Of a DNA stretch of 64,000 nucleotides, positions 8,609-17,749 are shown piece after piece (the stretch's first letter is position 1; each line of letters starts with the position of its first letter). The position numbers and the translations under genes are program-made. Source of the DNA: Eubacterium sp. 14-2 (lineage in GTDB: Bacteria > Bacillota > Clostridia > Lachnospirales > Lachnospiraceae). Below the pieces are notes generated by a model. That model saw nothing but the letters and a program-made list of their open reading frames with translations. It was not told where the DNA came from and did not search any database. The DNA is taken from the NCBI RefSeq assembly GCF_000403845.2, contig NZ_KE159568.1, forward strand, positions 1-64,000, read 5' to 3'.

Positions 8609-10711
8609 TTATAAATCTTCCAGATCAATCACTTCAAAATCATCCTCTAATTCCAGATTCTTCCGCACATCTGTCATTACAGGCTTATCCGGTCCCTTCG
8701 GTGCTTCTGGTTTTCTTTTGGTTTCCATCATTCTGGGCGGCTCCAGTTTTTTGGGCGGCTCCACCTTTCTGGGCGGCTCAATTTTTCTGGGGATTTCCAG
8801 TTTCCGATGAATGTCCGGCTGACGGACAGACTCCGCTCCCCTGGGTGCTCCTTTCCCTGCCGGCAGTTCTGATTTTATTACAGGTTCCGGATTTCCTGGT
8901 ATTTTCCCGCTTCCGGAAGGCTCCGGCTTTTTCACAGGTTCCGGCTTCCTGATGGGTCTGGTCTCCTGGCTCAGTTTCTTTCCCTGCCTGGATTTGGGCC
9001 TTTCTTCTTCCTCTTCGTAATCCTCCTCATTGTCTTCGGATTTCCGTCTGCTCAGAAGAAATTTACGCTGTCTGGGAGGGAATTCTTCTTCCTCTTCATA
9101 TTCCTCCTCATCGTCTCCCCTTCCACGGAGTATCAGATTTACAATCACCACAAGCAGCACTGCGATGACAAAAACCATAATGGCTGTATTTCTTGTGGCG
9201 CTTTCTTTTTTCTCATTAAACTGTTCTTCCAGATCTTTATAGGCGCTCTGCAGTCCCTGCAGCTCCACACTGTCTGTTCCGCTTTCCGATTCCTGAGGGG
9301 TTTCCGGGGCTGCAGCAGCCTGCACATGGCGCTGGAAAGAATTTTCCGCCGCATCGTACTGATACCATCCCACATTTCCATGGCTGCTGGCAGCATACAC
9401 CAGAGAAAATTCCGGCAGTTCCTGAACCGGAGCAGCCGTTTCTCCTTCCGGAACTGCAGCCTCTCCTTCGGGATTTTCCGCCGGAGCCGCTGCTGCGGGC
9501 GCTGCGGCAGCATTTACAAACACCGGCACATTTTCATAGCCTGCCAGCGTTCCTGCAGCCTGTGTATATTCTGCTGAAAGTCCCGGCTCTGCCGGCGGAT
9601 TTAACAGAATCAGATAATTTTCTCCCATCTCCACTTTCCGGAAAGGGTACACTGCTCCGCTGGCTTCTTCAAATACCGCAAGGGTATTCTTAACCTCCGT
9701 ACTGGGGGTGGTAAGATAAACCAGCATCAGAGGCGCTTTGTCAAAAAGCAGGCCTTCTGCCTGCTGACCGTTGCAGGTAGTAGTGGTTTTTGTGAAATCC
9801 TGCGGTATCACATCTTCCGGAATAGATGCTGCCAGATTAAAAGAATGGCCGTTCAGGGTAATTCCCTGTGGATTTTCCGTGGTATTCTCCGGTGTGGGGT
9901 TTTCCGTCTCTCCCTCCGGATTATCCGTCTGGGTTTCTCCTGCCCCGCCTCTGGTCACCACAATTTTATAAGTAGCAGTGGTGCCGTTTTCTGCTTTTAC
10001 TGTGATACTTATGGTATTCTGTCCTGGTTTTAAATCTGTATGCCCGGTGATGGATTCTATGGTTGCTTTTTCATTGGAAGGTTTTGCATCCACTGAAATA
10101 CTGGTAACGTCCTCTCCCACGGCTGCCGTATAATTTGTCTCAGAATACTGAAAGGCCGGAGACAGCGTGCCTGGCGAAATTTTCAGTGAGGCAAGACTGT
10201 TATCTTCCGATTTGGTCCCGTCTGCCGGGTCATCCGCAGTTCCGTTGCTGTTCTGCTGCCCGTTTCCTGCCCCTGTGCCGTTGTTTACCGTCAGTTTCGT
10301 TCCGCCGGCTGTAAGTTCTCCGTATTCTACGGTTCCGTCGCTGACATTAACCCCGTTGGAGCCGCTGACTGTCACTGCTGCAACTCCGGCGGCCGTAGCC
10401 TTCAGGGTAATGGACGCCGTATTGGCCGATACGCCCACATAGCCTCCTTCTCCGCCTGAATAGGAAGATTCACTGCAGCTTACAAAAGACAGTTTTCCGC
10501 TGTCGTAATTAAACCCCAGTTTCGCAATTGCTTTCTCTCCGTCTGGGCCGGCTGCCCAGGCGGTTACCGTTACCTGATCTCCCACATTTAACGTGGAGGA
10601 GGATACGGAAATTGTCACTGTACCTGCCGCATGAACCCTGACGGGCCAGAACAGACCGGTGAGCAGCATAAGGGATAATAAAATACCTGTTATCTGTTTC
10701 GTTCTTCTCAT
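8609..10711 (-). CDS. Membrane-anchored surface protein with cohesin-like and cadherin-like domains
   Basis: The 700-residue protein has a signal peptide (cleavage near residue 28 after VHA). A cohesin-like beta sandwich covers about 31-145, and a cadherin-like beta-sandwich domain covers about 178-262. A less defined extracellular region precedes a membrane helix near 508-529. The cytoplasmic tail of about 170 residues has two acidic runs and a PP[RK]K-x-E repeat, ending in a strongly acidic motif. ATG 10711 is chosen over an in-frame GTG at 10720 because AAAGG is spaced correctly for it. It heads the unit with the GntR regulator and clpC and has its own strong promoter. The function is unknown. 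Confidence 0.85.
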   Translation of the reverse strand: MRRTKQITGILLSLMLLTGLFWPVRVHAAGTVTISVSSSTLNVGDQVTVTAWAAGPDGEKAIAKLGFNYDSGKLSFVSCSESSYSGGEGGYVGVSANTASITLKATAAGVAAVTVSGSNGVNVSDGTVEYGELTAGGTKLTVNNGTGAGNGQQNSNGTADDPADGTKSEDNSLASLKISPGTLSPAFQYSETNYTAAVGEDVTSISVDAKPSNEKATIESITGHTDLKPGQNTISITVKAENGTTATYKIVVTRGGAGETQTDNPEGETENPTPENTTENPQGITLNGHSFNLAASIPEDVIPQDFTKTTTTCNGQQAEGLLFDKAPLMLVYLTTPSTEVKNTLAVFEEASGAVYPFRKVEMGENYLILLNPPAEPGLSAEYTQAAGTLAGYENVPVFVNAAAAPAAAAPAENPEGEAAVPEGETAAPVQELPEFSLVYAASSHGNVGWYQYDAAENSFQRHVQAAAAPETPQESESGTDSVELQGLQSAYKDLEEQFNEKKESATRNTAIMVFVIAVLLVVIVNLILRGRGDDEEEYEEEEEFPPRQRKFLLSRRKSEDNEEDYEEEEERPKSRQGKKLSQETRPIRKPEPVKKPEPSGSGKIPGNPEPVIKSELPAGKGAPRGAESVRQPDIHRKLEIPRKIEPPRKVEPPKKLEPPRMMETKRKPEAPKGPDKPVMTDVRKNLELEDDFEVIDLEDL
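8735..8806 (-). repeat. 18-base tandem repeats in the cytoplasmic tail
   Basis: GGGCGGCTCC-type units recur every 18 bases at 8735, 8753 and 8771, with a degenerate fourth copy at 8789. They encode six-residue EPP[RK]-x-x units in the tail of the membrane protein. Confidence 0.75.
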
Positions 10712-10785
10712 ATAACACACCTTTCTTCTGTTTTATCATTCATATCTCTTATATTTTTACATAATCTCCCATGATTAACATTACC

Positions 10786-10815
10786 ATTATAATTTTCTCC
10801 ATCCCGTATTGTCAA
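10786..10815 (-). promoter_or_regulatory. Promoter of the membrane protein-GntR-clpC unit
   Basis: On the minus strand a perfect TTGACA (10810-10815) and a perfect TATAAT (10786-10791) are separated by 18 bases. The predicted leader is about 68 bases. Confidence 0.8.
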
Positions 10816-10906
10816 GTTTGAACATTAAGAATTCACGAAAGTTTCCGATAAATGTATTACAGACAGAATTTATTATATGATTTTTTCGTAAAGGAAGGTG
10901 CTTTTC

Positions 10907-11146
10907 ATGATATATCATATGACGCGGATGCTGGATTCCATGGAAAATGCCATGAAGCTGCAGATGCAGGCAAAGGCTGAACAGAGAGCTGAGAAAGCAA
11001 AACAGGAAGAAGAAGCATTTCGTGAGAAACTTATGCGTTCCGCCTCCTGTAAAATGGAACTTGACGCCAGTGCTTCCACGGTAAAGGGAATGGAAGACGC
11101 TGTGCGCAGGGATCAGCTTGCAATCATGATTATGGCAGGACTGTAA
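10907..11146 (+). CDS. Small helical protein of unknown function
   Basis: This 79-residue frame starts at ATG 10907, with AAGGAAGG at 10891-10898 as a good ribosome binding site. The protein is almost entirely alpha-helical and rich in Ala, Glu, Lys and Met. It shows a heptad-like pattern up to about residue 45 and a hydrophobic end (LAIMIMAGL). I do not recognise a family. The overlapping minus-strand frame is rejected because it has no ribosome binding site and low-complexity content. The stop lies two bases from the end of the convergent transporter gene. Confidence 0.7.
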   Translation: MIYHMTRMLDSMENAMKLQMQAKAEQRAEKAKQEEEAFREKLMRSASCKMELDASASTVKGMEDAVRRDQLAIMIMAGL

Positions 11147-11148
11147 GC

Positions 11149-11787
11149 TCACTGCTTACCTCCTGCTTCCCCCTTTTCTCTCCACAGCTTTTCCAGCTTT
11201 TTCAGACCCACATCTGCACTCAGTGCTATCACCATACTTAATATGGTTCCCCATACAATTTTGTACACATTCATGGTACGCAGTCCCGAAAATAATACGG
11301 TACCAAGGCCGCCTGCATTGATAGTGGCGGCAATTGTGGCAATTCCCGTAGTGGATATCACCGCAAGGCGGATACCGGTCAGAATGGAAGGCATGGCCAG
11401 CGGAATCTGTATCATGCGTGCCAGCTGCCACCGGCTCATTCCCATTCCGTACCCGGCTTCCAGTACCGTGGCGTCAATATTCCAGATTCCCGCCAGAATA
11501 TTCCGTATCAGCAGATACTGGTTATATACCACCAGTACAAGAACTGCTGTCCGGTTCCCCAGCCCGAACAGCGGGATCAGAATTGCAAACAGCGCCAGGC
11601 TGGGGATGGAATAAACAGCGCTGAATATCTGAACCACCAGATTGGAAACCCATTTCCGCCTTAAAATCAGACATGAAAGAAAGGAAGCCAGTATCAGGGA
11701 AAAAAACAGCGTGATAAACACAAGGTACAGATGTTCCATAAATGCTTTTCCGAACAAATCCAGATGTTCCACAAAATACCGTATCAT
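11149..11787 (-). CDS. OpuB/OpuC-type osmolyte ABC transporter permease (distal)
   Basis: This 212-residue membrane protein is a permease subunit for import of quaternary amines such as glycine betaine, carnitine or choline. It has five to six hydrophobic helices and the cytoplasmic EAGYGMGMSRWQ loop that contacts the ATPase. Its start overlaps the stop of the ATPase gene by four bases, which indicates translational coupling. It is the last gene of the four-gene operon and is a paralogue of the permease at 13470-14105. The substrate is inferred from the family. Confidence 0.9.
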   Translation of the reverse strand: MIRYFVEHLDLFGKAFMEHLYLVFITLFFSLILASFLSCLILRRKWVSNLVVQIFSAVYSIPSLALFAILIPLFGLGNRTAVLVLVVYNQYLLIRNILAGIWNIDATVLEAGYGMGMSRWQLARMIQIPLAMPSILTGIRLAVISTTGIATIAATINAGGLGTVLFSGLRTMNVYKIVWGTILSMVIALSADVGLKKLEKLWREKGEAGGKQ

Positions 11788-12584
11788 ACGTTCTCACCTT
11801 TCCCCATATCTGCTGTCCGCAGCAGTTCTTCCACAAATTCATCTGCCGGATGGGCCTGAATCTCCTGCGGTGAAGCAAACTGCAGAATTTTCCCCTGATT
11901 CATCACGAGCACTTTTGTTCCAAGTTTCCATGCCTCCCGGATATCATGGGTGACAAAGAGGTATGTTCTCCCTGACTGTTCCTGAATCTTTTTCAGTTCC
12001 GTCTGAAGTATTTCACGGTTGATGGCGTCAATGGCTCCGAAAGGCTCATCCAGCAGCATAAGGGGCGGATCTGCAATCAGAGCCCTTGCAATGCCCACTC
12101 TCTGCTGCTGCCCGCCGGACAGCTGAGCCGGATAGCGGTTTCGGTACTCTTCCGGCTCCAGAGCCACCAGACGCAGCATTTCGTCCACCTTCTGCTCCGT
12201 TTTCTTTTTTTCCCATTTCAGGATTTTCGGAATGGTGGAAATATTCTCTTTTACGGTCATATGGGGGAATAATCCCACCTGCTGAATCACATAGCCAGTC
12301 TTTCTTCTCAGCAGCACCGGATTCTGCTCCCGTATATTTTCTCCGAACAGTAAAATGTCTCCTCTGTCCGGCTCACAGAGCCGGTTGAGCATTTTAATCA
12401 GCGTGGTTTTTCCGCATCCGGACGAGCCAAGCACCGTCACAAATTCTCCTTCTGCTATACGGATATTCACATCGTCCAGCGCAGGACCGGTCATACCCGG
12501 AAACTGTTTTTCCACATGTATCAGCTCTACTGCGATTTTTCTGTCTTTATTTTTTGATGCTTTCGTAGAATTCTCTCGCAACAT
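11784..12584 (-). CDS. OpuC-type osmolyte ABC transporter ATPase lacking CBS domains
   Basis: The nucleotide-binding subunit has Walker A GSSGCGKTTLIKML, the Q-loop, LSGGQQQRVGIARAL and the Walker B LLLDEPFGAID. At 266 residues it ends shortly after the ABC core. The CBS pair that follows in OpuCA and OpuA, used for osmotic or c-di-AMP gating, is absent. ATG 12584 is preferred over upstream codons because GAGGAG lies seven bases before it. This makes the coding region overlap the end of the substrate-binding gene by 38 bases. Confidence 0.9.
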   Translation of the reverse strand: MLRENSTKASKNKDRKIAVELIHVEKQFPGMTGPALDDVNIRIAEGEFVTVLGSSGCGKTTLIKMLNRLCEPDRGDILLFGENIREQNPVLLRRKTGYVIQQVGLFPHMTVKENISTIPKILKWEKKKTEQKVDEMLRLVALEPEEYRNRYPAQLSGGQQQRVGIARALIADPPLMLLDEPFGAIDAINREILQTELKKIQEQSGRTYLFVTHDIREAWKLGTKVLVMNQGKILQFASPQEIQAHPADEFVEELLRTADMGKGENV

Positions 12585-13446
12585 CTGCGTACTCCTCTTT
12601 GTCGATTTCAACTTTTGCATTTAACCCGGTAATATTCTCTGTGGTAAATTCCGCGCTGATTTTATTGAGAATGTCAGCAATATCCGGATGTTCTTCCAAT
12701 ACGTCGTTACGGACAACCGGAGCCAGATTATAAGGGGGCCATACATGTTTGTCATCCTCCAGCAGCGTAAACTGTTCTTCCACCAGCCTGCCTTCTGTGG
12801 TATAAACGGGGGCCACATCGGCTTCATCATTTTCCAGAACCTGATATTTTAAGGCATTGCTGTAGATATTGCTGGATTTCCACTCAAAGGGCCCGTACAC
12901 TGCTTCCAATGCCGGAATTCCGTCCGAACGCTCATCAAATTCCCCCTGAGAAGCAAACCTCAGTTCTCCTGCATGCTGCTGTAAATCAGAAATAGTGGAA
13001 ATTCCATATTTTTCCGCCGCTTCCGTGCGGATGGCAAGGCCCTGCCCGTCATTTGCCGCTGAATATTCCAGCCAGGTAAGCTGATACTGTTTGTCATAGG
13101 CTTCCTTTACCGTGTCATACACTTCCTGCTCGTCTGTGAGAGGATCCATGCCCAGCACTGTCAGCAGCCCTGTTCCCGTGTACTCCGGATATATATCAAT
13201 TTCATCACTGGTAATGGAGGCATGTATCACAGAAGATGAAATATTGAACTTCCGTTCTACTTTATATCCTGCATCCTCCAGAGCCAGTGCATAGATTTCC
13301 GTTACGATTTCATTTTCGGTAAGGTCTTTGGAGGCAATTCGAATCAGTTTGTCAGAATCACCGGAAGAACCGCATCCGGCCAGAACCCCGGCTCCCAAAA
13401 TACCTGCCAGCAGCGCCATACCTGCTTTTTTCATAATCTTCTTCAT
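12547..13446 (-). CDS. OpuC-type osmolyte-binding lipoprotein
   Basis: The 299-residue protein is the extracellular substrate-binding subunit. It has a lipoprotein signal peptide ending in LAGCG, so Cys is the lipidated residue, followed by a two-lobed binding fold of the choline/glycine betaine type. SSSVIHASITSDEIDIYPEYTGTG is the conserved ligand-lobe region, seen here at about residues 70-93. ATG 13446 is chosen because AGGAGG lies just upstream. It sits between the two permease-encoding parts of the operon. Confidence 0.9.
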   Translation of the reverse strand: MKKIMKKAGMALLAGILGAGVLAGCGSSGDSDKLIRIASKDLTENEIVTEIYALALEDAGYKVERKFNISSSVIHASITSDEIDIYPEYTGTGLLTVLGMDPLTDEQEVYDTVKEAYDKQYQLTWLEYSAANDGQGLAIRTEAAEKYGISTISDLQQHAGELRFASQGEFDERSDGIPALEAVYGPFEWKSSNIYSNALKYQVLENDEADVAPVYTTEGRLVEEQFTLLEDDKHVWPPYNLAPVVRNDVLEEHPDIADILNKISAEFTTENITGLNAKVEIDKEEYADVAREFYESIKK

Positions 13447-13469
13447 TATCTTCCTCCTGTTGTAAATGT

Positions 13470-14105
13470 TCAGTTGCAGAGATATCTTGTCTGATATCGG
13501 TAAATACGGTCCAGTACATAACCTGTAAGCAGAGATAAAACTGCCACGGAAACCCCTCCGATGTACAGAAGGTCCATCCGCATCAGTCCCAGCCCTGTAA
13601 AAATAATATCGCCCAGTCCTCCGGCTCCGATATAAGAAGCCAGAGTGGCGCTTGCAATCACTTCCACCGCCGCTGTCCGGATTCCCGCATACATGACAGG
13701 AAAAGCCAGCGGCAGCCTGACACAAAAAAAGCACCTTGTCCGGCTCATTCCCATGGCTTCTGCCGCCTCCAGAATTTCCTCCGGCAGGGACCGGAATCCC
13801 TGTACGGTATTCATCAGAATGGGCGGAACAGCCAGAATAGTCAGTGCAGTCACCGCAGGTTTTATCCCGGTTCCCATAACCGGAATGCACAGCAGCAGCA
13901 CTGCAAGGCCGGGCATAATCCTGAGCACCCCGAAAAAACGTTCCAGAAAAAGCTGCAGTTTTTCATAATGAGAACACAGAATTCCCAACGGAACTGCAAG
14001 TAAAATGGCAAGCAGCACCACACCTGCACTGATTCCCATATGCTCCAGCAAAAGGTGCAGAAATTCTGCTCCGTTTGCAGAAAAGTATTCCATTATCTTA
14101 TCCAT
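13470..14105 (-). CDS. OpuB/OpuC-type osmolyte ABC transporter permease (proximal)
   Basis: This is a 211-residue integral membrane permease with the EAAEAMGMSRTR coupling loop. It is the first gene of the osmolyte operon. ATG 14105 has AGGGAGG five bases upstream, which excludes the 14 extra codons of the longer frame. The gene order here is permease, binding protein, ATPase, permease. In Bacillus opuC the order is ATPase, permease, binding protein, permease. Confidence 0.9.
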   Translation of the reverse strand: MDKIMEYFSANGAEFLHLLLEHMGISAGVVLLAILLAVPLGILCSHYEKLQLFLERFFGVLRIMPGLAVLLLCIPVMGTGIKPAVTALTILAVPPILMNTVQGFRSLPEEILEAAEAMGMSRTRCFFCVRLPLAFPVMYAGIRTAAVEVIASATLASYIGAGGLGDIIFTGLGLMRMDLLYIGGVSVAVLSLLTGYVLDRIYRYQTRYLCN

Positions 14106-14159
14106 ATATGCCTCCCTGCTTATCATATCCTTTTTCTGACTTCCCATTCCTGTTTTCTG

Positions 14160-15833
14160 TTACAGTACCAGTTTTTCAAAATGCTCCACCAGTTCCTGAA
14201 TACACCCGTCTGCAAAAGGATTTTTCAGTCCGGCTTCTTCCAGCATGGGCACATAGAATTTCCGTGCTGATATCCTGCACAAAGCCAGATAACTTTCCCA
14301 GGCTTCTTTGTAATTCAGGTCCATTTTCATTTTATACTGGAGGGCGCAGACCGTGGACAGACAGTAATCAATGTAATAAAACGGATTCTGAAAAATATGG
14401 CCCTGCCTCTGCCACCATCCTCCGTTTCCGAAAAACGGATCATCCTCATAGTTCATATGGGGGCGGTATTCCTGCTCCAGCTTTTTCCATACATCCTTGC
14501 GTTCCGCCGGAGTCAGTTCCGGATGCTCATAGACAATATGCTGGAACTCGTCCACCATACAGCCATAGGGCACAAAACAGATTCCGTCTTCCAGATGCAT
14601 AAGGCGATAATCCTCTGCCCGGCTGCCAAAAAACTGCTCCATCCATTTTTCCGTAAAATATTCCATGGCCATGGAATGGATTTCTGCTGTCTCCATGGTA
14701 ATATCCAGATATTCCTGAATCTCTTCTTTCCGCACCAGATAGCCCTGAAACGCATGTCCGCATTCATGGGTAATCACATCCACATCCCCGCTGGTTCCGT
14801 TGAAATTGGCAAAAATAAAGGGAGATTCAAATTCCGGAAGGTAATCCATATAACCGCCCTGCACTTTGTTTTTTCTGCCAAGCACATCCAGCAGTTCATT
14901 TTCCATCATAAAATCAAAAAATTCTCTGGTCTCGGGAGACAGTTCCCGGTACATTTCCTGCCCTTTGGCCAGAATTTCCTCCGGAGTGCCTTCCGGTTCA
15001 GGATTCCCGTCTGCAAAAAACATATTATTATCAATATAAGAAAGTTTTTCAAGTCCCAGGCGTTTCCGTCTGTTTTCATGGATTTTCGTGGCCAGAGGCA
15101 CAATGTATTCCTTTACCTGCCTGCGGAAATTTTCCACCTCTTTTTGGCCATAGCTGTTCCGGTGCATCCTGCAGTAACCCAGGGGAATATAATTCTCATA
15201 GCCCAACTGTCTGGCCTGTTCTGTGCGGTTCTTTACCATCTCATCATAAATATTGTCAATTTCTCCGGTTATGCTCATAAAATAATCGCTGACGGCTTTC
15301 CATGCCTGTCTTCTGACATCCCGATTGGTATCTGACATAAATTTCCCCATTCGGGACAGATTGCAGATTTCTCCGTTAAAGGATATTTCCGCTGAGGCAA
15401 TCAGTTTGGAGTATCTGCTGGCCAATGCATTCTCCTCCTGCATCAGAGGAATCAGTTTTTCGTCCATGGCCTTAAAATCCAGCTCCATATTTTTAAAAGC
15501 CACCGGCCCGATTTTTTCTTCCAGGTAAGACCTGTATGGGGATTCCCACAATACTTTGTGATACTCGTTATCCAGATTTTCCAGCACGGGTCTTACCTCG
15601 TCATAAAATTTCTGTTCTTTCTCATAGTATTCATCGGCTGTATTAATATCATGACGAATGATGGCCAGAGTCCTGCAGGTTCTGATGTGGTCATTCAGTT
15701 TATAATATTCTCTGTGGATTTCGAACTGTTCTTCTCCTCCGGACGCTTCTTTCTGGCGCTGTGTCAGGGAATGCATGGCTGCTTCTGTCTCTTCTCTGTC
15801 CAGTCTCTGATATGGCATTTCTGAAAATTTCAT
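14160..15833 (-). CDS. pepF: M3-family oligoendopeptidase
   Basis: This is a cytoplasmic zinc metallopeptidase that degrades short peptides. The 557-residue protein carries the HExxH zinc motif as HECGH in VITHECGHAFQGY (near residue 358). The third ligand Glu lies in the following helix region. Length fits the PepF/M3B group. The start has a GGAGG site. It lies 54 bases upstream of the osmolyte operon on the same strand, so it may be co-transcribed, although there is no functional link. Confidence 0.93.
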   Translation of the reverse strand: MKFSEMPYQRLDREETEAAMHSLTQRQKEASGGEEQFEIHREYYKLNDHIRTCRTLAIIRHDINTADEYYEKEQKFYDEVRPVLENLDNEYHKVLWESPYRSYLEEKIGPVAFKNMELDFKAMDEKLIPLMQEENALASRYSKLIASAEISFNGEICNLSRMGKFMSDTNRDVRRQAWKAVSDYFMSITGEIDNIYDEMVKNRTEQARQLGYENYIPLGYCRMHRNSYGQKEVENFRRQVKEYIVPLATKIHENRRKRLGLEKLSYIDNNMFFADGNPEPEGTPEEILAKGQEMYRELSPETREFFDFMMENELLDVLGRKNKVQGGYMDYLPEFESPFIFANFNGTSGDVDVITHECGHAFQGYLVRKEEIQEYLDITMETAEIHSMAMEYFTEKWMEQFFGSRAEDYRLMHLEDGICFVPYGCMVDEFQHIVYEHPELTPAERKDVWKKLEQEYRPHMNYEDDPFFGNGGWWQRQGHIFQNPFYYIDYCLSTVCALQYKMKMDLNYKEAWESYLALCRISARKFYVPMLEEAGLKNPFADGCIQELVEHFEKLVL

Positions 15834-15990
15834 GATTATCCTCCGTTCTGTTATTTAATATCTCTCGATATTATACCATATTTTTCCTGCCAGTATATGA
15901 CTAAATTCAGCTTTTCTTCATCTGCCGGCAATTTCTTCAGATAAAAAAGATTGCGCAGCAATAAACATCAACCCCGCGAGCTGCGCATCA

Positions 15991-16046
15991 TTGTTTTTTT
16001 ATTCTATAGGAAATCCAGCGGAATTTCCTATAGAATAAAAAAACAA
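15991..16046. repeat. Long A/T-flanked hairpin (TCTATAGGAAAT family)
   Basis: TTGTTTTTTTATTCTATAGG pairs with its complement ending at 16046 around a short GC-containing core. The arms are almost perfect. It resembles the hairpin at 2911-2977 in its TCTATAG box and A/T flanks. It lies 3' of the diguanylate cyclase gene and 5' of pepF. Confidence 0.7.
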
Positions 16047-16085
16047 AAAACCAGGTGACAGAATTATAATTCCCATCTCCTGGTC
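16041..16085 (-). terminator. Terminator of the diguanylate cyclase gene
   Basis: On the minus strand ACCAGGAGA and the complementary CCTGGT arm form a stem, followed by a run of T residues that belongs to the next hairpin. It begins 45 bases after the stop of the 16130-17530 gene. Confidence 0.65.
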
Positions 16086-16129
16086 TTTCATTTCATGGTT
16101 TCGGCAAAATGCCTGATTCCGTAAAAATT

Positions 16130-17530
16130 CTATGTTTCCATGTCTTCGTCCGCTTCTTCAGAAGTACATGTTTTCATCACATAACAGGCCCGGCCATTTT
16201 CTTTCGCCCTGTACAGCATATGATCTGTTTCTGCCAGTATATGGGCCACATTCCGGGGAAATGCAAACTGACAGGCGCCGATACTGCAGCTCACCTTTTT
16301 ATTCGGCAGTATACCGGAAATCGCCTTCAGAAACTGTTCCAGCCGCCGGTCCATCTCCTCACAGGTCATGGAACTCTCGATGATAACAGCAAATTCATCT
16401 CCGCCGATTCTTCCCACAGTTCCATGTTCTTCAAAGGTATTCTGAAGCTCTCCCGCAATTTTTCTTAAAACCCGATCCCCGGCAGAATGTCCCAGAGTAT
16501 CATTGATTTCCTTAAAATAATCCACATCCACAAACAGAAACCAGCCCGTTCTTTCCTGTGCCGCACCGACATCTTTCTGCGCTTTCTCACAATGGTAAAG
16601 AAACATTCTTCTTCCCATTACACCGGTCAGTCCGTCCATCTCTCCCTGATACTCTTTGTAAGACATGTATTTGTAAATGGAAATCAGCAGGATAACCGAA
16701 ATCATATTCAGCGCCAGAGAAGCCACCAGAAACTGTATCTGCAAATGGAACAACTCAGATGAAATCCGGTCAGATACCACTATCCCATGCTGTTCCAGCA
16801 TATAGGATTCTCTCTGTGAAAAATAAACTGCCGCGGAAACAGCCATACACAGCAGAAAGCATTCAAACCCGGCAAAAAATATGTTCATTTTTCTGGAAGC
16901 ATAAGGATTATTTCCTGACTGATCAATACACTGTCTGACTTTCTGAACAGTATCTTTCTGATAAAAACCCCACAGCGCTTCCACCACAATAACGCAGACT
17001 GCCGCAAAAAAAGCATCGTCCCAGTCATAATGAAAGGCACTGGTGTAATGATACCCAAGTTCCGGAAATAAAAATCCCATGGCAGAATAAACCAGTAAAG
17101 AATGTATCTTTGGGGCAATTACAGAAAATATACCAATCCACAGGCCACCGTATTTTCTGTTTCGCATGGCGCGGAATGCAATTCCCACAAGAAGTCCAAA
17201 CAATGCTCTTGTTCCCACACTCAGCAAAATACTGTTCATGGGAGAACTGCTCAAAAATGGAGAAAACACCGCATCTGCAGGCAAAACGTAAGAAGCAGAC
17301 GCCTTATACATACTGGCGACTCCGAAAACAACTCCCATAAGTACTGACTGCTGCGGCCCAAACAGGCATCCTGCCACCAGAATCGGAAGATATGCCGCTG
17401 TAACGGAAATAGGCGGTATATGAATATATCCTAAAAAAGTAAAGGACATCAGAAGTTCAATCGCAACCAGAATCCCGAAAAAATAACGGTCAAAACAGGA
17501 ATCACCCCGCAATTTTTTTACTACCTTCAT
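16130..17530 (-). CDS. Diguanylate cyclase with ECF S-component-like membrane domain
   Basis: The protein should synthesise c-di-GMP from GTP at the membrane. The C-terminal domain of the 466-residue protein has the intact RIGGDEFAV motif and FVDVDYFKEIND metal-binding region. No RxxD inhibitory site is seen five residues upstream, so product feedback may be lacking. The N-terminal 190 residues have about six helices and the pattern IPPIS...PILVAGCLFGP...GVVFG, which resembles vitamin-binding S components of ECF transporters. A second helical pair flanks a short extracytoplasmic segment (about 230-290). The gene is divergent from pfp. Confidence 0.88.
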   Translation of the reverse strand: MKVVKKLRGDSCFDRYFFGILVAIELLMSFTFLGYIHIPPISVTAAYLPILVAGCLFGPQQSVLMGVVFGVASMYKASASYVLPADAVFSPFLSSSPMNSILLSVGTRALFGLLVGIAFRAMRNRKYGGLWIGIFSVIAPKIHSLLVYSAMGFLFPELGYHYTSAFHYDWDDAFFAAVCVIVVEALWGFYQKDTVQKVRQCIDQSGNNPYASRKMNIFFAGFECFLLCMAVSAAVYFSQRESYMLEQHGIVVSDRISSELFHLQIQFLVASLALNMISVILLISIYKYMSYKEYQGEMDGLTGVMGRRMFLYHCEKAQKDVGAAQERTGWFLFVDVDYFKEINDTLGHSAGDRVLRKIAGELQNTFEEHGTVGRIGGDEFAVIIESSMTCEEMDRRLEQFLKAISGILPNKKVSCSIGACQFAFPRNVAHILAETDHMLYRAKENGRACYVMKTCTSEEADEDMET

Positions 17531-17749
17531 TCAATATACCTCTCCTGTCATTCTGTATCACAATGATTTCACTGCCCCGTCATTTAATCTTAAATGATAT
17601 TTTCTGTTCATAAACAGTTAAGTAAGTATATCCTGTTTTCCATGAAAAGTCAAATATCAAATAAAATACCTTTCATATTTGTTTGCCTTTTTCTTCAAAA
17701 TATAATAAAATTTAGTTCGTATAATCAGTATATAAAAAGGAGAATTCAC

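Noticed and set aside
10787-11152. A 121-codon minus-strand frame over the small helical protein
   Set aside because: It covers the promoter of the 8609-10711 gene, lacks a ribosome binding site and is His/Cys/Phe-rich in a way typical of antisense frames.
13447-13890. A 148-codon N-terminal extension of the osmolyte-binding protein frame
   Set aside because: It overlaps the permease gene in another frame, and a perfect lipoprotein signal starts at 13446 with AGGAGG upstream.
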